From Microvelia longipes (taxonomy: Eukaryota; Arthropoda; Insecta; Hemiptera; Veliidae): a DNA stretch of 64,000 bases. A model generated the notes under the pieces. The model had not been told where the DNA came from, ran no database searches, and saw only the letters and a program-made list of their open reading frames with translations. The stretch is from positions 79,676,042 through 79,740,041 of the forward strand of contig JACMZG010000008.1 of assembly GCA_018340805.1 (NCBI GenBank). The letters run 5' to 3'. The translations under genes were made by a program, and so were the position numbers. Positions 49,901 to 55,900 of the stretch are shown here, piece by piece (position 1 is the first letter of the stretch; each line of letters opens with the position of its first letter).

Positions 49901-52900
49901 AGTCTAACTAAAGTAGGGAACATTCATTCTCACTATACAAAGCAGATAAATCATATAGTACTTAACAAATACAGACTGACAAGAACAGCTAAATATAATT
50001 CCATTCAAGCAGGGCTAAAGCTGTACAACTTACTACCTACAAATATAAGAGCCCTTGAAGAGAAAAGATTTGACAAATTAGTAAAAATTAATCTTTTAAA
50101 AAATCCTTTGTACAGTGTGGAAGAATTTCAATCCATAAATTTTAATTGTAACAAACAATTTTTTTGTTTTGACTTTTTACAATTTACAGAAATGTATATT
50201 ATGTGAAATAAAGGATTATTTATTTAAATTTGTCGTTATATTTTTAGTAAGCATATTTATTTGTATTCTTATTACATAGCTATAATACATACAGATATAA
50301 TTCGTCATTATAATACATACATATAAAGTTATAAAAACAATAAGTACATATCATGTACTAAGCAATTTTTGTTTTGCATGCATATCAGACAAGTAACATT
50401 CACGTTGATTTTCCTATCATTTAGTTGAGAGTAGTATTGAGTAGTGGGTAGAAGTAGCTAGCATGATACATTATGTTTAAATAAAGCTCAACAAGGCACA
50501 GTTTGTTATAATTTTTTGTGAACAGAAGCTGTTCCTGCTGCCAATTAATATTCCTGCAGCTGTTCCGTTTTTTAATATTATTTTTATTGTAAAGCATTTA
50601 TACCTAATTTATTGTTTGAATCTCTTTCTATTGATTAAGTCAAAGTTAAAGGATTCAGGTGTGATACGTGTAACATTTTTTCTCAAATCAACCTCTTTGA
50701 AATAATTTAATATACCTCAAAAATTAAGTAGCTCTTTAAGTACCGCCTATACCAAATGTAACTTTTAAGATTTTTCAATGTAAATTTTTAAGCTCCTTGA
50801 ATTTTTTTCTATCACTAATAAGCTCACTTATGATCAGTAAGTCGGCTTCCTCGTGTCACTATGCAGCAAAGGAAACATTCCTGACTTATTTTAGGATTTC
50901 TAGCTTTGGTTACATCTCAGCAGGCAATTAAAATTAGCTTGACTCAGCTTTGCCTCATCAGTCAAATTTTAAGGTTTCAGCTTCGGCTTCACCTCTTGTT
51001 TAGTCAATCCTCGCCTTTGGCTTGGAACTAAATAAAATATAACTTGTAAAATAAATTTATTTAGTGATGTAAATAATTATTTTTTGGTTGGGTCCCCCTT
51101 TTAAATTTTGGGGGTGCCCCCCCCCAAAAAAAAAAGATTGTTCCAATCAACTTTTGCTTGGCCTGAAATGGTTTTTGAACCCAAAAGAAGTTGAAATTCA
51201 GTAATCACACTGAGACTACTTTGTAGCATTTATCTCTTATTAGCTAATAGTCCAGTCTTTATTTGATATTATTTTGTTATATCATTTGATACTTCCGAGT
51301 TTTGCAAAACATGAATAGTTAATGCAATATAATTGTGCGATAGACACCTAGGAAACGTAACAAGCAAAATGCAATGCTACATCTGGGAACTGTTCCATCA
51401 TTCGACATTCTCATCATGGCTCGGCATAATGTCATGTCCCTCTCTGTTTTGTTATGTCTAACTCATCAGGGCACTGACAGAGCCTAAACTTACTCTGACC
51501 TTCAATTAAAATTTTGAAGAATATAAAGTGAAGTATTTATTTCAACTATTCATGTTTTACAAAACTTAGTAGTTTCAATTGATATAAGTTAGTTTATTAA
51601 TGAACCAAATTAGTACTATTGTCATTTTTGTCAAGTCATTTGGTACTTAGTTTTATTGTAACATTTCCTAGTGTGTCTTACAATTATATTGTTATTTTGC
51701 TAAGTTTAGTTTCCTAGTGTTGACATGTAATGTTTGTGTTATAGTAATGGCGTACATGGAGATGTTTGGCAACTGTAGTCACTCCAATACAAGTGAGTTC
51801 TTGAGACACTCTGTTCATTCATACTCTATGATGCAGGCTGAATGGCAGCAGCATCAAGCTTCTATATCTTCAGCTCAGTCTTGCTCCTTCTCCAACTCAA
51901 TCAGGTAATAATGATTCAACTGCAATTTCTTAACTATCTTAAGTCCATCGTACTAAAATAATAATCTGGATGACTTATAAACTCAGACCGAGGTGGGGGG
52001 AGGGGGGTTGACTTGAATGAGTAAAAGTTTGGAATCAATAAGCGCTGCGGCAGACCTGTGCGGACAACTTATGAACTAACCCCAATATCTTCCCAAAAAT
52101 GAGCAATTATATTTTTTAATTTAAATTTATGCACACCATGACAACTTCATGTATGACAGCTTCATTTATTCTTATTATAAATTTATTGTTTTCTATGTTT
52201 ATTTTTATTTTAATCATTGTCATGTTTTGTATTAAAAAAATTCATGAACTAATAGTCTAAATTAGTTTTTTTTATATAAAACTTCCACAGAACGCTCTAC
52301 TGATGACAGGTAAGTTTAAATTTTATTTAATTAATTTATTGATTTAGTCAATTTTATCAGGTAATTACTTTTAGTCACATGTGTGCAGCATCTTGCCGAT
52401 GTAATTAAAACACAGGCTGCATTAAATAACTTATATCATATAAGTTAGATAGATAATAAGTTAAATCAAATAAATAAGTAATATAAATAAATAAATAAGT
52501 TAATAAAAATGCATTAACTTAAAACCTATCTTCTAGCAAGTTGAGAATTTAGCCACTATTTCATTATTACCTGATTGAATCGATTGAATTAATAAATTAC
52601 TTGAATGAAAAACTTAAAAGTTATTAGAAGCATTCTGTGTATGCTTAAGACGACAAAGGCAGTGTCAAGCATTACGCCTAGTTAAAAGTATAACTAAACA
52701 AAGTATTAAAATTTTTCAAACTGATAGTGGGCAAAAATCAGGAAATTAAGACACGCCCACTCAATTGAAAGGTAGGTCTTCCACCGTGCTAGTGTCATCT
52801 ACCATTGAGTCGACAGTCTCGCCGTTTAAGTATTTATATAGTCTCTGACTCAGACTGTGCATATTTTAAGAACGATACATATATAAAAGCTTAGAATAGT

Positions 52901-55900
52901 ATTAATATAGAAGGAGCATAGGACTGTAAACACTATGTAATTCTACTGATAACACGAAAGCCGGTTGACTGGTGGTCTTAAGTAGGGTTACCACCCTAAC
53001 AACAAAACATTATTTTATAAATGTCTTATAAATATCCATAATGAAAAAAGATCGTAAGTAACAAATAAAATAATGTAAACACCTTGCTAAGTACTTAATA
53101 AAATCGGTGTTAGATAGCAAAAAGGTAGGGGTATACGAGAATCTACATTTAGTTAACGAGAACTACTTTTTACATAGTTTTAATTAAACACGTTAAAATA
53201 CGATTTAAAATGCTTAAAAAATTGTAATGCAACGATATGTATATTAGTATTTTATGAATAATCAATCATTAATTAATAATAGATGTAATAATTCAGCAAC
53301 TGGAAGTATTGCCAACTTTGTTATAAGAAAATTGTATATTGTTAGGGCGGCAGCATTACTTAAAACCACCAGTGAAACGACTTTGTTGATATCAGTTATG
53401 CTCCTTCTATATATAGTATTATTCTAAGTTTAAAAGTCTAATGCAAATTTAATTGGAGATTAGTCTATAATGAGCCAATAAAGTTTGTGTTGGGTTTCTC
53501 GAAAATGTATTAATGTAGTGTGGGGATAATCTTCCATTAAACTAAGAAGACTTTAATGAATAATTAAAAATTAAACGAGTTTTTTCAAACATCCATTATT
53601 TATTGTTATTGTTTTCATGACAGATTAAAATGTCAGTTCATTCTATTTATTAACATAGGAAAATATTTATTTGCTTGCTTAAATTTGAGTTTCTGAAATG
53701 CACATTAAAATATTTTAATAATCATATTACCTGACTGTCCTTTAAAATTAATGGTCCGTTAACTTTTGGTTTTTCAAAGAATCATTATGGACTAATTGTT
53801 AGTAGTTAGGAATGAATCTAGTTAGCAGTCATATTGTTATGAAAATGTATAACATCATGAACCCTTAATCTTGAGAGCTAAAATTCACTAAAAACTGTAA
53901 AAATTTCCAATTGGTCAAGTTGAAACTTTGTATACATACACTTTTTTCATGGCAAACAAAAATATTAAGTCATAGTATTTTTCTCTGTGTTAGTTTTGAT
54001 ATTATTGTTTGACATATATAATCTAATGTTAGCAAATCTTTGTTCAGGCACTGATGATGGCTGAATGGTTGAAGTCTGACTCTTTCTATTAATATTTATT
54101 AAGGGGTATTGGGTGTGTTAATAATACATTACACTTGACTTGAGATTCTTTTCCTCAGATTTGATGTATTTATGTTGCTTTTCACAGCAGAGAAGAGATT
54201 GGTGTTCCCCCAGCGCTGCCTCCCAAGAGAAGCAAACCTCATATATCAGCCCCTCCCACCACTCCTCCTGGCTCCCCCGTAAACCAGTAAGTTAATATCA
54301 ATCAATATAAATGATATTTATTTTTCAACATAAAAAAACTATTTATACAGGAGTAAAGTGTATAATATATAATTGTAAAACTCAGTAGTATCAAATGATA
54401 TATATAATATACTTAGATGTATGATTGTTAGCTATTGGTTCTAAAATGAAGCCTAATCAATTCTTCTTATATTGCTATATTTTAACTCCACGAGTCATAT
54501 TCTTGTAATACTTTACTAAGAGAATGACATCTTACATAAGTTGAATCTAATAATCAAACCAGAGAAATGATCTCTTTTGTCAATAAAAAGTTTAATGAAT
54601 ATCACATGAAATGTTTAGAAAATAAGTTAGAAGTATTTTGAAGTGATGTCTTTTTTTGGTCTGCTATTAATTTTGTCCTTTTTGATCAGTCTGTAGACTC
54701 CAAACAACTGATTTTGACCAGGATCTTAGGTTGACTGTACAACAGTGAATAGAAACGAACCAGTTTAACTGTTGTTCAGTTAGCTCAAGCTTTTGCAAAC
54801 AACTAAAATATAAAGGTGCAAACTACCTTCACATTTGTTACTGTTGAAAATTTGACGTATTAAAAGAATTCATATTAAACAAAAAAATAAAAATCAGCTA
54901 TATAGAACTTAAAACAGAACAAAGCACTTAACATTTTATGAAGAAATCACACTTAATTTTAATCTGAACAATCTTTATAAATATTAAATACAACATCTGA
55001 ATATAAAACTAACATAAACATGTAAATTAATACTTCACTAAAGGCTGGAAAATGATAATAAAATGTTGATTTATATTGTACTGACAAATGTTCATATAAT
55101 TTTGAATTAAAAGTGTTATCATAAATTTATTTGTGAGTGAGTATTTAGATTTATTTCTGTTAGGCAAAACATTAGGTTACACTAAATAAGAAAAATAAAT
55201 AAATTAAAACAATTAAGTCCAACAGAGTTGGTTAATGGATGGAGTGATAATTGCCAAGGACCAGTGTTAGTTTTGTCTAACCTGGGTGTAAAAAAAATTA
55301 AGAAGCTATCAATAAATAGTATTTCTTGAAATATTAAAAGAATTCATAAATTAACAAAAGAAATTAGATGGAGGCTACAGAGGATCAACTAATAGACTGA
55401 TCCGTATTTTCCGCATCAGTATTTTCCATAATTGTCTTTAAATTTATTTTTATATTTCCTTGAAAATCCTGTTTTACCCTTGCAATAATTATCTTCCATG
55501 GTTTTGCTTCGGGTGTTAATTGTCTTAACTTGTCGGAAGCAAAATGCTTTGTTTCCCTCGGGTTTTGCCTTAGGAACCAACTAACTGATCAGGGAAATAA
55601 TAGCAGTCTTTACTCCCATGGTGCATAAATAACTATTATTTTTATAGCCTTGAGATGATGTCCAAACTCGATCTGGAAGGTTCTGTTATTCATCCTTCAG
55701 TAGTGAACGGGAGTATTTCAACACCTATGAAGAATGGTGGTGCAATAACACCAGTGACTGGTGTTATATCGCCTCTGAGCAGTGGTGTTTCACCTTTGAG
55801 TAGTGGTGTTTCACCACTTAGTAGTATTATCTCACCGATAGGAAGCAGTTTATCACCAAGTGGTGGCAGTGCTGTGTCACCAGGAAGTGCCATCTCGCCC

